DNA of 51,877 nucleotides from Arenimonas sp. (GTDB lineage Bacteria; Pseudomonadota; Alphaproteobacteria; Rhizobiales; Rhizobiaceae), in assembly GCA_019459145.1 (NCBI GenBank), contig JAIBEK010000045.1:1-51877 (forward strand), given 5' to 3'. Both the position numbers and the translations under genes were made by a program. Positions within the stretch are counted from its first letter, which is position 1, and the number at the start of each line of letters is the position of its first letter. Shown here piece after piece: positions 25,907-33,896 of this stretch. Under the pieces are notes generated by a model, which did not search any database, was not told the origin of the DNA, and saw only the letters and a list, made by a program, of their open reading frames with translations.

Positions 25907-27213
25907 GCGATCTCTTCGCGCCGCATGTTCCCAAGGACGTCGAGGCCCGCAGGCCGCTGGCCGACCGGCTGCGGCCCAAGACGCTGGCCGAAGTCACCGG
26001 CCAGGAGCACCTGACCGGCGAGGACGGTGTGCTGGCGCGCATGATCGCGTCGGGCTCTCTCGGTTCGATGATCTTCTGGGGCCCGCCCGGAACCGGCAAG
26101 ACGACGGTGGCGCGGCTCCTCTCCGGCGAGGCGGGGCTGGCCTTCGAGCAGATCTCGGCGATCTTCTCCGGCGTCGCCGACCTCAAGAGGGTCTTCGAGG
26201 CCGCCCGCATGCGCCGCATGGACGGCCGCCAGACGCTGCTCTTCGTCGACGAGATCCATCGCTTCAATCGCGCCCAACAGGACAGTTTCCTGCCCGTCAT
26301 GGAAGACGGAACCGTGATCCTGGTCGGCGCGACGACGGAGAACCCGTCCTTCGAACTCAATGCCGCACTTCTGTCGCGCGCCCGGGTCCTCACCTTCAAG
26401 GCCCATGACGAGGAGAGCCTGGCCACGCTTTTGAAGCGGGCCGAGGAGGTCGAGGGCAAGCCGCTGCCGCTCGACGCCGACGCGCGGGCGAGCCTCGTGC
26501 GCATGGCCGACGGCGACGGTCGCGCCGTGCTGACGCTGGCGGAAGAGGTCTGGCGGGCGGCGCGGGCAGGCGAGGTGTTCGACACCGAGGGCCTGACCCG
26601 CATCGTCCAGCGTCGGGCACCCGTCTACGACAAGGGCCAGGACGGCCACTACAATCTGATCTCGGCGCTGCACAAGTCGGTGCGCGGCTCCGACCCGGAT
26701 GCCGCCCTCTACTATCTCTGCCGCATGTTCGATGCCGGCGAGGACCCGCTCTATCTCGGACGAAGGCTGGTGCGCATGGCGGTCGAGGATATCGGCCTTG
26801 CCGACCCGCAGGCGCTGGTGATCTGCAATGCGGCGAAGGACGCCTATGACTATCTCGGCTCGCCCGAGGGCGAACTGGCGCTGGCGCAAGCCTGCGTCTA
26901 TCTCGCCACCGCGCCGAAATCGAACGGCGTCTACATGGCCTACAAGTCGGCGATGCGCGCCGCCAAGGAGAACGGCTCGCTTCTGCCGCCCAAGCACATC
27001 CTCAATGCCCCCACCAAGCTGATGAAGGCGGAAGGCTATAACGAGGGCTATCGCTACGACCACGACGAGCCGGATGCCTTTTCCGGCCAGGACTATTTCC
27101 CGGAAAAGATGGGCCGCAAGACCTTCTACGATCCGCCGGAGCGCGGTTTCGAGCGCGAAATCCGCAAGCGGCTCGACTGGTGGGCCAAACTGAGGCGCGA
27201 GCGGGGCGGCTGA
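25903..27213 (+). CDS. rarA: RarA/MgsA replication-associated recombination ATPase
   Basis: 436 residues. Walker A GPPGTGKT is at residues 60-67 and Walker B LLFVDE at 112-117; the C-terminal MgsA domain includes YLGRRLVRMAVEDIGLADPQ. RarA acts at stalled replication forks and resembles clamp-loader ATPases. The ATG overlaps the protease stop (ATGA), so translation is probably coupled. Confidence 0.96.
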   Translation: MSDLFAPHVPKDVEARRPLADRLRPKTLAEVTGQEHLTGEDGVLARMIASGSLGSMIFWGPPGTGKTTVARLLSGEAGLAFEQISAIFSGVADLKRVFEAARMRRMDGRQTLLFVDEIHRFNRAQQDSFLPVMEDGTVILVGATTENPSFELNAALLSRARVLTFKAHDEESLATLLKRAEEVEGKPLPLDADARASLVRMADGDGRAVLTLAEEVWRAARAGEVFDTEGLTRIVQRRAPVYDKGQDGHYNLISALHKSVRGSDPDAALYYLCRMFDAGEDPLYLGRRLVRMAVEDIGLADPQALVICNAAKDAYDYLGSPEGELALAQACVYLATAPKSNGVYMAYKSAMRAAKENGSLLPPKHILNAPTKLMKAEGYNEGYRYDHDEPDAFSGQDYFPEKMGRKTFYDPPERGFEREIRKRLDWWAKLRRERGG

Positions 27214-27220
27214 GCCGCGA

Positions 27221-27532
27221 TCACGGCGCCTTGTGCGCTTTGGTCGAAGGCGGCGCGGCAATCATCTTGACGGCTGAATCGGCAAGGCCATGATGGCCTT
27301 CCATGTCGACGATCAGGTGCCAGGGGCCGCTTTCGGGAATGGCCAGCCGGATCGGCGATTTCTTCGCCACGCCGCCGACATACTTGAAATCGAGGGCTTC
27401 CTTGAAGCGCTGGAAATTGCCCGGCGTCATCAGCCGCACATTGTTGACCGCCGACAGCGTCACTTCGATGATCGCCCCGGCCCGCTGTTCCTTCAGGTCG
27501 TAATGGGTGAAACGGAAGGTCGGCTTGGCCAT
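27221..27532 (-). CDS. DUF1883 domain protein
   Basis: 103 residues from ATG 27532 (MAKPTFRFTHYDLKEQRAG). The segments IEVTLSAVNNVRLMTPGNFQ and HLIVDMEGHHGLADSAVKM match a small conserved family frequent in rhizobia. No signal peptide or membrane segment. Function unknown. The longer reading from 27712 has no conserved sequence. It ends 7 bp from the convergent rarA. Confidence 0.85.
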   Translation of the reverse strand: MAKPTFRFTHYDLKEQRAGAIIEVTLSAVNNVRLMTPGNFQRFKEALDFKYVGGVAKKSPIRLAIPESGPWHLIVDMEGHHGLADSAVKMIAAPPSTKAHKAP

Positions 27533-27701
27533 TCTGCTGCTCGTCTGTCGAAGGGAAAATCCTGGCGACCAGTTTAGCGGGCCGCGGTTAAGGAAGCGTT
27601 TTTTCCCGGTTTGCAGGCGAAGATGACCCTCTGGCTTTTTCGGGAACATTCCGTGCCCGCCGGCGTTTGATTGACAATGATCCACCGCCAGGAGCAATCC
27701 G

Positions 27702-27926
27702 ATGAAGACCAATACCTATCTCAACATATTCGTCTCGATGATGGTGAATGCCGTCATCTTCGGCGCAGGTGCGATCACCGTTCTGTCCGTTCCGGCCCTC
27801 AACGCGCATGCCAAATACCTGCTGCCGCTGGTCGTCGTCATCTCCTTCGTGGCGGCGCCCTTCATTGCCCGTCTGATCGCGCCGCGCATGCGCCTTCGCT
27901 ACTGGCGCCGTCGCGGCGAGGTCTGA
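27702..27926 (+). CDS. Small two-span inner membrane protein, function unknown
   Basis: 74 residues: MKTNTYLNIFVSMMVNAVIF begins the first hydrophobic segment (about 8-30), YLLPLVVVISFVAAPFIARL is the second, and the C-terminus is strongly basic (RMRLRYWRRRGEV). CAGGAG precedes the ATG and a terminator follows at 28001, both supporting a real gene. No family function is known to me. Confidence 0.75.
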   Translation: MKTNTYLNIFVSMMVNAVIFGAGAITVLSVPALNAHAKYLLPLVVVISFVAAPFIARLIAPRMRLRYWRRRGEV

Positions 27927-28000
27927 CCATCGTTAAGCGATGGAACCACGCCGACAAGAACCAAGGCGGCAAACGCCATTGTCATTCCCTCCACTCCACT

Positions 28001-28032
28001 GACCCCGGGCACCTCCGCCGGGGTCTCTTTTT
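28001..28032 (+). terminator. Intrinsic terminator after the small membrane protein gene
   Basis: GACCCCGG (28001-28008) pairs perfectly with CCGGGGTC (28018-28025), followed by TCTTTTT. It lies 75 bp after the stop codon of the 27702-27926 gene and 40 bp before the end of the convergent GNAT gene. Confidence 0.8.
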
Positions 28033-28071
28033 GCCTGGATTCCGGGCCCGAGCCCTGCCGCCGACGCCCGC

Positions 28072-28500
28072 TCAGAAGCGTTTCTTCAGGAAGAACTGGC
28101 CGTGCGCGCCATCGCCGCCTTCCAACTCGCCGAAGACATGATAGCCGAGCTTCTCGTAGAACGGCCGGGCCTGGAACTCGTAGGTGTCGAGCCAGATGCC
28201 GACATAGCCGCGCTCGCGGGCGATCTTTTCCGCCTCCGCCATCAGCCGGCTGCCGATGCCCTGGCCGCGATAGGCCTCGGGCACGACGAGATAGCGGATG
28301 AAGGCCCAGCCGAAGCTCTCCTCGCCATAGAGCCCACCTTCGACGGCGCGGGTTTCGGGATGGCGCACCAGCACGGCAAAGTCCGGCCGGTCGCTCTTTC
28401 CCGTCTGCGCCGTGTTGTAGGCCTTCAGCGCCTGATAGACGGCATGGCGGTCCTCGTCCGAGGGTTTGTCCGGCACGGTTTCAATGATGGGGCTCGCCAT
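28072..28500 (-). CDS. GNAT-family N-acetyltransferase
   Basis: 142 residues. The acetyl-CoA-binding motif A is YLVVPEAYRGQGIGSRLMAE, with the P-loop-like RGQGIG. The C-terminal region ARPFYEKLGYHVFGEL is motif B. GGAAGAG precedes ATG 28500. The acceptor substrate cannot be read from the sequence. It stands alone beside a long gene-free stretch. Confidence 0.88.
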   Translation of the reverse strand: MASPIIETVPDKPSDEDRHAVYQALKAYNTAQTGKSDRPDFAVLVRHPETRAVEGGLYGEESFGWAFIRYLVVPEAYRGQGIGSRLMAEAEKIARERGYVGIWLDTYEFQARPFYEKLGYHVFGELEGGDGAHGQFFLKKRF

Positions 28501-28672
28501 GGGTCTCTTCCTTTCTGCACTCCGACTCGCGCTGCGGTGCTGACGGTCTTGATGGCCGGGCCGGGCGCGCCTGTCCAGTCACCCGGACGGTCCAGCAAGC
28601 TGTCCACCCGCCGGACGCGGTTTCGCCTTCACGCGAGCGCGGACGCCCCGTGGCTTGGCAGTTTCTGATCTT

Positions 28673-28753
28673 GCCTGCCTGATGGCAGGCGGACGGGGCG
28701 CCTCAGGCTGCCGCGTAAGAATAATAAACAAATGACACCCGGAGGCGCCCCGT
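28673..28753. repeat. Tandem hairpins including a 12-bp perfect stem
   Basis: GCCTGCC-TGAT-GGCAGGC (28673-28690) is followed two bases later by ACGGGGCGCCTC (28693-28704) pairing perfectly with GAGGCGCCCCGT (28742-28753). The 37-base loop is unusually A-rich (AATAATAAACAAATGA). A T5 run occurs at 28761-28765. It could be a small structured RNA or a miniature inverted-repeat element. Confidence 0.45.
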
Positions 28754-28793
28754 TCGGCGGTTTTTGCCCCGCGACTTCGATCTCTCTGCGGCG

Positions 28794-28858
28794 CCGGCCC
28801 TTGCCGGGGATTTTTTAAGGCGGGCCCGGTTCTGATGGGAACCGGCGGACGCCCGCAC
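28794..28858 (+). terminator. Terminator-like stem and second hairpin
   Basis: CCGGC/GCCGG (28794-28807) precedes a T6 run at 28811-28816. Right after, GCGGGC and CCGGTTC pair with GAACCGG and GCCCGC across 28819-28858 to form a long two-part hairpin. No gene ends nearby on this strand, so the terminator-like stem may close a non-coding transcript. Confidence 0.35.
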
Positions 28859-29260
28859 ACCCTCGACAACCCGATCTTACCACCATGCCACGCCACACAG
28901 GCGCTCCCGGCGCGCTGTCAGGGGCGGCAAGGTCTTGGGCCGTCCAAGGCCCTCATCCTTGCCCCCACGTCGCCAGGGGGAGACCATTTTCCGCGGACCC
29001 GGAGTGTGGGATCTTGCGTCTCTTCCCCAAACCCCGCGCCGGCCCCGCCTCGCCACAACGCCTTGTGGTGTATCCGATGGCGGAACGGGATGAGTTTAGG
29101 AGGGTGGAAAGGGGCGGGGAAATGCGGGTGGCGGTGGTGTTGATTTTGCTGGGGGATTCTCGCAGTTCGTCCCCGTGTTTCTTGTCCCGCGACCAGGGCG
29201 CGACCCTTTGTCCTCTGATCGGTCGGGTCCTCTTGGGAGTCGGTGCCTGGTTTGGTGCGC

Positions 29261-29434
29261 ACCTCTCCCCTTGTGGGAGAGGTTACAAAATCAACAGCTT
29301 AGCCGAAGGCTAAGTGTTAGATTTTGTTGGTGAGGGGGTGTTTTGGTGGCAACGGGAAAACCCCCTCACCAAGTTCGCCATGCCAATCGGCTACGCCTCT
29401 TGGGGCGAACTATCCTCTCCCACCAGGGGAGAGG
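29261..29434. repeat. Cluster of five palindromes (composite rhizobial repeat)
   Basis: In order: ACCTCTCCC/GGGAGAGGT (29261-29283); ACAAAATC and CTTAGCC pairing with GGCTAAG and GATTTTGT (29285-29327); GGTGAGGGGGT/ACCCCCTCACC (29329-29370); AGTTCGCC/GGCGAACT (29372-29411); CCTCTCCC/GGGAGAGG (29414-29434). The first and last hairpins are near-copies, so the whole looks like a composite element bracketed by the same palindrome. It ends 23 bp from the stop of the metallo-hydrolase gene. Confidence 0.7.
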
Positions 29435-29456
29435 AGGCGTTGTGCTTGCAGCCTGC

Positions 29457-30461
29457 TCACATTTCCGGCACGTCGAAGACCTCGCCGGGGCGCAAGGCCC
29501 GGAAGCGGGTTGGCGGGATGGCGGCGGCGGAGAGGGCCTGTGACAGGTCCTCGACCGGGGCCTCGATCGCTTCGTCGGTCAGCTGGAAGGTGCCGAAATG
29601 GTGGCCGACGGCGTTGGCGGCGTTGCAGAGACGAAAGCCTTCGACGGCCTCTTGCGGGTTCTGGTGCTGGCCCTTCATGAACCAGCGCGGCTCGTAGGCG
29701 CCGATCGGCAGGTTGGCGAGGCGGAAGGCGCCGTGCTTTTCGGCGGCGGCGCGGTAGTTGATGCCGTCGTGAAAGCCGGTGTCTCCGATGTGGTAGATCT
29801 TGCCGGCCGGGGTGGACAGCGCGAAGGCGGCCCACAGCGCCATGCGGCGGTCGCGGAGGCCTCGCGCCGACCAGTGGTGGCAGGGCTCGGCATGGATGGA
29901 CAGTGCGTCCCAGTATTGCAGGTGGTCGCCCCAGTCCATGTCGGAAATCTTGGCGTCGGGCAGTGCGCGATGGATGATCGTGTCATTGCCGAGCGGGGTG
30001 ACGATGTGCGGGCCATGCTCCGCCTCGAGCCGGGCGAGCGTTGCAAGGTCGAGATGGTCGTAGTGATTGTGGGTGACGAGCACGATATCGATCGGCGGCA
30101 GGTCCTCGAAGGCGATGCCGGGCCTTGCCACCCGCTTCGGGCCGGCAAAGGAGAAGGGGCTGGCGCGCTTCGACCAGACCGGGTCGGTCAGGATGTTGAG
30201 GCCGGCCACCTGGATCAGCAGCGTGGCGTGGCCGATCATGGTGACGCGCAGGTCGGCGCCGTCGACCCGCTCACGCGGCGGCATCGAAGCGGGGCCCTGC
30301 GCCACGCGTTTCGGCCAGCGGGCCCGCTTGCCGTTGGTCTGCCATTTGAGAAGGTCGCGCATGCCGCCCGGCTCGACGCCTTCCGGGTTGAAGAAGCGCT
30401 TGCCGTCGAAATGGTCGGAGACGGGGCCGGAATAGTATGGGTTGGCGGGTTTGTCGGACAT
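29457..30461 (-). CDS. Metallo-beta-lactamase-fold hydrolase (NAPE-PLD/UlaG-like)
   Basis: 334 residues. Metal ligands appear in IDIVLVTHNHYDHLDL (HxHxDH) and in IYHIGDTGFHDG; the later GHHFGTFQLTDE is typical of the branch that includes NAPE-hydrolysing phospholipase D and RomA-like proteins. IGHATLLIQVAGLNILTDPV opens the fold. No signal peptide is seen, so it is probably cytoplasmic. The substrate is unknown; a phospholipid or lactone is a family-based guess. It is divergent from ffh. Confidence 0.88.
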   Translation of the reverse strand: MSDKPANPYYSGPVSDHFDGKRFFNPEGVEPGGMRDLLKWQTNGKRARWPKRVAQGPASMPPRERVDGADLRVTMIGHATLLIQVAGLNILTDPVWSKRASPFSFAGPKRVARPGIAFEDLPPIDIVLVTHNHYDHLDLATLARLEAEHGPHIVTPLGNDTIIHRALPDAKISDMDWGDHLQYWDALSIHAEPCHHWSARGLRDRRMALWAAFALSTPAGKIYHIGDTGFHDGINYRAAAEKHGAFRLANLPIGAYEPRWFMKGQHQNPQEAVEGFRLCNAANAVGHHFGTFQLTDEAIEAPVEDLSQALSAAAIPPTRFRALRPGEVFDVPEM

Positions 30462-30558
30462 GGACGACCGTGATTGTTGAAGGTGCGGTGAATTTGGGGA
30501 TGCGGTCGGCGCTTGGGAAGGTTCCGGTCTGTCGAATCCGCGCTTTTGCCCGTCAGCC

Positions 30559-30587
30559 TTGACTTTTCCGGCCCTTTGCTGTTAATC
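30559..30587 (+). promoter_or_regulatory. Candidate sigma-70 promoter for the ffh operon
   Basis: TTGACT at 30559-30564 (preceded by C, giving the rhizobial CTTGAC), a 17-bp spacer and TTAATC at 30582-30587; GTTAAT with a 16-bp spacer is the alternative -10. Good -35, fair -10. Confidence 0.5.
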
Positions 30588-30680
30588 GCCCCCAATCTGC
30601 GAAGAGACAAGCACTCCGAGCCGCCGACCGGGACCCGTCAAGGTATAAAGAGATCCCGGAGGTCAACACCCGACAGCGCG

Positions 30681-30701
30681 ATGCGCCCTCGGGTGCATTT
30701 T
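30681..30701 (+). terminator. Hairpin with short T-run in the ffh leader
   Basis: ATGCGCC, loop CTCG, GGTGCAT, then TTTT. One pair is G-U. It is located 71 bp upstream of the ffh ATG and could attenuate transcription or simply structure the leader. Confidence 0.35.
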
Positions 30702-30771
30702 GGCTTTGCGTCTTGTTTTCAACGCGGGAAAGACCAACGTTTCGGGGATCCGAAACGATAAGGAAGAGCCG

Positions 30772-32346
30772 ATGTTTGATAACCTCCAGGACCGCCTTGG
30801 TTCCATTCTGAATGGACTGACCGGCCGTGGCGCCTTGTCGGAAGCCGATGTTTCCGCCGCGCTGCGCGAGGTGCGCCGTGCGCTTCTGGAAGCCGACGTG
30901 GCGCTCGAGGTCGTGCGCAACTTCACCGACAAGGTGCGCGAAAAGGCCGTCGGCGCGGCGGTGCTGAAATCGATCAAGCCCGGGCAGATGGTCGTCAAGA
31001 TCGTCCATGACGAGCTGGTCGAAATGCTGGGCTCGGAAGGCGTCGGCGTCGATCTTCATGCCGCAGCCCCGGTCGTCATCATGATGGTAGGCCTGCAGGG
31101 CTCGGGCAAGACCACGACCACGGGCAAGATTGCCAAGCGGCTCACCGACCGCGAGAAGAAGAAGGTCCTGATGGCCTCGCTCGACACGCGTCGTCCGGCC
31201 GCCCAGGAACAGCTGCGCCAGCTCGGGGTCCAGACCGGCATCGACGTGTTGCCGATCATCGCCGGCCAGTCGCCGACCGACATTGCCAGCCGCGCCGTGC
31301 AGGCGGCCAAGCTCGGCGGCCATGACGTCGTCATCCTCGACACCGCCGGCCGCACGCATATCGACGAGCCCTTGATGGTCGAGATGGCCGACATCAAGAA
31401 GAATGCGAAGCCGCATGAAATCCTGCTGGTCGCCGATGCGCTGACCGGCCAGGACGCCGTCAACCTGGCGCGCAATTTCGACGAGCGCGTCGGCATCACC
31501 GGCCTGGTGCTCACCCGCATGGACGGCGACGGCCGCGGCGGTGCGGCCCTTTCGATGCGGGCCGTGACCGGCAAGCCGATCAAGCTGATCGGCGTCGGCG
31601 AGAAGATGACGGAGCTCGAGGAGTTCCATCCGCGGCGCATCGCCGACCGCATTCTCGGCATGGGCGACATCGTGTCGCTGGTCGAGAAGGCGGCAGAGAA
31701 TATCGACACCGAGAAGGCGGCCGCCATGGCCGCCAAGATGGCCAAGGGCAAGTTCGACCTCGACGACCTCGCCGACCAGCTGCGCCAGATGCAGAAGATG
31801 GGCGGCATGGGCGGCATTATGGGCCTGATGCCCGGCATGGGCGGCATGAAGGACAAGATGGCCGCCGCCGGGCTGAACGACAAGCTGTTCGGCCGCCAGA
31901 TCGCCATCATCCAGTCGATGACCAAGGCCGAGCGGACCAATCCCGACATTCTCAAGCATTCCCGCAAGAAGCGCATCGCTGCCGGCTCCGGCACGGATGC
32001 CGCCGAAATCAACAAGCTGCTCAAAATGCATCGCCAGATGGCCGACATGATGAAGGCCATGGGCGGCAAGAAGGGCGGCGGCATGATGAAGCAGATGATG
32101 GGCGGCCTCGCCGGCAAGATGGGTCTTGGCGGCATGGGTGGGATGGGCGGCATGCCGGACCTGTCCAGCCTCGATCCGAAGCAGCTCGAGGCGCTGGCCA
32201 AGCAGGCCGAAGCCGCCGGCATCAAGCCGCCGCCGGGCCTCGGCGGCATGGGCGGCCTGCCTGGAATGGGTGGCGGCCTGCCCGGCCTCGGCGGCGCGAA
32301 GCTCCCCGGTCTCGGCGGTCTGCCGGGCCTGCCGAAGAAGAAGTGA
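30772..32346 (+). CDS. ffh: Signal recognition particle protein Ffh (SRP54)
   Basis: 524 residues from ATG 30772 (MFDNLQDRLGSILNGLTGRG), versus about 453 in E. coli. The NG GTPase domain has G1 GLQGSGKT (107-114), G3 DTAGR and a G4 variant TRMDGDGRGG. The Met-rich M domain that binds 4.5S RNA and signal peptides follows. The extra length is a Gly/Met/Leu/Pro-rich tail ending GLGGLPGLPKKK. It is first in ffh-aroQ-rpsP-rimM-trmD. The reading from 30700 is rejected because it lacks a ribosome-binding site and homologous sequence. Confidence 0.97.
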   Translation: MFDNLQDRLGSILNGLTGRGALSEADVSAALREVRRALLEADVALEVVRNFTDKVREKAVGAAVLKSIKPGQMVVKIVHDELVEMLGSEGVGVDLHAAAPVVIMMVGLQGSGKTTTTGKIAKRLTDREKKKVLMASLDTRRPAAQEQLRQLGVQTGIDVLPIIAGQSPTDIASRAVQAAKLGGHDVVILDTAGRTHIDEPLMVEMADIKKNAKPHEILLVADALTGQDAVNLARNFDERVGITGLVLTRMDGDGRGGAALSMRAVTGKPIKLIGVGEKMTELEEFHPRRIADRILGMGDIVSLVEKAAENIDTEKAAAMAAKMAKGKFDLDDLADQLRQMQKMGGMGGIMGLMPGMGGMKDKMAAAGLNDKLFGRQIAIIQSMTKAERTNPDILKHSRKKRIAAGSGTDAAEINKLLKMHRQMADMMKAMGGKKGGGMMKQMMGGLAGKMGLGGMGGMGGMPDLSSLDPKQLEALAKQAEAAGIKPPPGLGGMGGLPGMGGGLPGLGGAKLPGLGGLPGLPKKK

Positions 32347-32357
32347 GGAAAGCTGCG

Positions 32358-32678
32358 ATGAGCGAACCATCCGTCAAGGAACAGCTTTCCGGTTATCGCC
32401 AGTCGATCGACAATATCGATGCGGCGCTGGTCCATATGCTGGCCGAACGCTTCCGCTGCACCAAGGCGGTCGGCGTGCTGAAGGCCAAGTACGATCTGCC
32501 GCCGGCCGACCCGGCACGCGAGGAATACCAGATCGCCCGCCTGCGCCAGCTGGCCCAGGACGCGCATCTGGACCCGGATTTCGCCGAGACCTTCCTGAAC
32601 TTCATCATCAGGGAAGTCATTCGGCACCATGAAGCCATTGCCGCCGAACACAGCGGCGCAAGCGAAAAGACCGCCTGA
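32358..32678 (+). CDS. Chorismate mutase (AroQ class)
   Basis: 106 residues. It converts chorismate to prephenate for Phe and Tyr synthesis. The all-helical AroQ pattern is seen in YRQSIDNIDAALVHMLAERF, then VGVLKAKYDLPPADPAREEY and a closing helix FIIREVIRHHEAIAAEH; Arg, Arg and Lys of these segments are the expected active-site residues. GAGGAAA is 8 bp before ATG 32358. Its place between ffh and rpsP is typical of Rhizobiales. Confidence 0.92.
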   Translation: MSEPSVKEQLSGYRQSIDNIDAALVHMLAERFRCTKAVGVLKAKYDLPPADPAREEYQIARLRQLAQDAHLDPDFAETFLNFIIREVIRHHEAIAAEHSGASEKTA

Positions 32679-32697
32679 CGGCAGTCTCGATCAACCC

Positions 32698-32793
32698 GGA
32701 CCGTCTGAAGGGCGGCCCGACCAGACCCAGGACCGCCGGAAGGCGGCTCTGACAAGAACCCCGGACCGCCGGAAGGCGGCCCTAACAAGAACC
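32698..32793 (+). repeat. Three tandem hairpin repeats in the rpsP leader
   Basis: Units start at 32698, 32730 and 32763 (period 32-33 bp). Units 2 and 3 share GGACCGCCGGAAGGCGGC and then TGACAAGAACC or TAACAAGAACC; unit 1 is more diverged. Each folds into CCGCC-GGAA-GGCGG or its variant, giving three identical GNRA-capped stems in a row between aroQ and rpsP. Possible roles are RNase protection or protein binding; slippage-driven expansion is equally possible. Confidence 0.7.
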
Positions 32794-32806
32794 AAGGAGT
32801 AAACCC

Positions 32807-33181
32807 ATGTCCCTCAAGATCCGTCTCGCCCGTGGTGGTTCCAAGAAGCGCCCCTACTACCAGATCGTCATCGCCGACGCCCGTTCGCCGCGCGACGGCC
32901 GTTTCCTGGAAAAGGTCGGCTCGTGGAATCCGATGCTCGGCAAGGACAATGAAAAGCGCGTCGAGCTGAATGCCGAGCGCATCCAGGAATGGCTCGCCAA
33001 GGGCGCCCAGCCGACCGACCGCGTTCTGCGCTTCCTCGCCGAAGCCGGCATCGCCACCCGCGACGCCCGCAGCAACCCGGAAAAGGCAAAGCCGGGCAAG
33101 AAGGCTGTCGAGCGCACCAAGGAACGCGAAATGAAGGCTGCCGAAGCCGCTGCCGCCGCTGCCGAAGCGTCTGCCGAATAA
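32807..33181 (+). CDS. rpsP: 30S ribosomal protein S16
   Basis: 124 residues. [20 protein letters not shown] and [14 protein letters not shown] are diagnostic; the C-terminus has an Ala/Glu/Lys tail absent from shorter S16 proteins. S16 is needed for 30S assembly. AAGGAG lies 8 bp before the ATG, just after the tandem leader repeats. A strong terminator follows, separating it from rimM. Confidence 0.98.
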   Translation: MSLKIRLARGGSKKRPYYQIVIADARSPRDGRFLEKVGSWNPMLGKDNEKRVELNAERIQEWLAKGAQPTDRVLRFLAEAGIATRDARSNPEKAKPGKKAVERTKEREMKAAEAAAAAAEASAE

Positions 33182-33205
33182 GCCTGCCGCAGTTCCTGAT
33201 GATCG

Positions 33206-33236
33206 ACGGGCGGCGGGTTTTCCCGCCGCCCGTTTT
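33206..33236 (+). terminator. Strong intrinsic terminator after rpsP
   Basis: ACGGGCGGCGGG pairs perfectly over 12 bp with CCCGCCGCCCGT around a TTTT loop, then TTTT. It should limit read-through from ffh-aroQ-rpsP into rimM-trmD, as is also known for uneven expression in this operon elsewhere. Confidence 0.88.
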
Positions 33237-33306
33237 CCGTTTCCATTTGCCCCGCTTCGCCGTAAAAGGGCGATGACACATCTTGCCACCGGAAAAGACT
33301 GACGCG

Positions 33307-33885
33307 ATGACCAAACTCGAAAATCCCGTTCTGATGGCCGTGGTCGGCGCGGCGCAGGGTCTGCGCGGCGAAGTCAGGGTGAAGACCTTCACCGCCGATC
33401 CGCTGGCGCTCGGCGAATATGGCCATCTGCGCAGCGCGGACGGGCGGGTGTTCGAGATCCTCGACATGCGCGAGGCGAAGAATGTCGTCGTCGTGCGCTT
33501 CCGTGGCATCAACGACCGCAATGCGGCCGAGGCGCTGAACGGGCTGGAGCTCTTTGTCGAGCGCGACGCGCTGCCCGACGACGATCTCGACGAAGACGAA
33601 TTCTACTATGCCGACCTCGAGGGCCTGGAGGTCTATGACGCCGAGGGCCAGCACTACGGTGCTGTGACCGGGGTTTATGATTTCGGCGCCGGCGACCTCC
33701 TGGAGCTCAAGGGGCCGGGCAAGCGGCCGGTGCTGATCCCATTCTCGGAGGCCGCCGTGCTGGAGATCGACCTCGAGGATGGCCGTATCCTGATCGACCC
33801 GACTGCCGCAGGCCTGAAGGACGAGGACGAGGGCAAGCCCTATGGCACCGGGGCCAAGGGAAAGCCGCCGCGGGACAATTCGTGA
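33307..33885 (+). CDS. rimM: Ribosome maturation factor RimM
   Basis: 192 residues from ATG 33307. The N-terminal barrel reads [20 protein letters not shown], and the PRC-barrel includes [20 protein letters not shown] and [16 protein letters not shown]. RimM binds S19 and helps mature the 30S head. A TTG reading from 33283 is possible but less likely. The stop overlaps a possible GTG start of trmD. Confidence 0.95.
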   Translation: MTKLENPVLMAVVGAAQGLRGEVRVKTFTADPLALGEYGHLRSADGRVFEILDMREAKNVVVVRFRGINDRNAAEALNGLELFVERDALPDDDLDEDEFYYADLEGLEVYDAEGQHYGAVTGVYDFGAGDLLELKGPGKRPVLIPFSEAAVLEIDLEDGRILIDPTAAGLKDEDEGKPYGTGAKGKPPRDNS

Positions 33886-33896
33886 GCCCGGCCGCC

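Larger units (their letters stand above)
28501..29456. other. Gene-free, hairpin-rich region of about 950 bp
   Basis: No reading frame here looks like a real protein; ORFs are Pro/Arg/Gly-rich and unconserved in style. It contains a 7-bp hairpin GCCTGCC/GGCAGGC (28673-28690), a 12-bp perfect stem with a 37-base AT-richer loop (28693-28753), a terminator-like stem before T6 (28794-28816), a two-part hairpin (28819-28858), and a five-hairpin repeat cluster (29261-29434). Between 28860 and 29260 I see nothing I can name. It resembles accumulated rhizobial intergenic repeats, but a small RNA is possible. Confidence 0.7.
30462..30771. other. Divergent intergenic region between the hydrolase gene and ffh
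   Basis: 310 bp without a gene. It holds the candidate ffh promoter at 30559-30587 and a hairpin ATGCGCC/GGTGCAT with a following T-run at 30681-30701. If that promoter is used the ffh leader is about 178 nt long. I looked for an SRP RNA here and found no match to its tetraloop region. Confidence 0.65.

Noticed and set aside
28835..29313. Overlapping short ORFs of 102-142 codons
   Set aside because: Pro/Arg/Gly-rich low-complexity reading of intergenic repeats, no ribosome-binding site, no domain.
29261..29434. CRISPR-like spaced repeats
   Set aside because: The palindromes differ from each other and have no regular spacers; no cas gene in the window.
30462..30771. SRP RNA (ffs) next to ffh
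   Set aside because: I looked for its conserved GGAA-tetraloop and asymmetric-loop sequence on both strands and did not find it.
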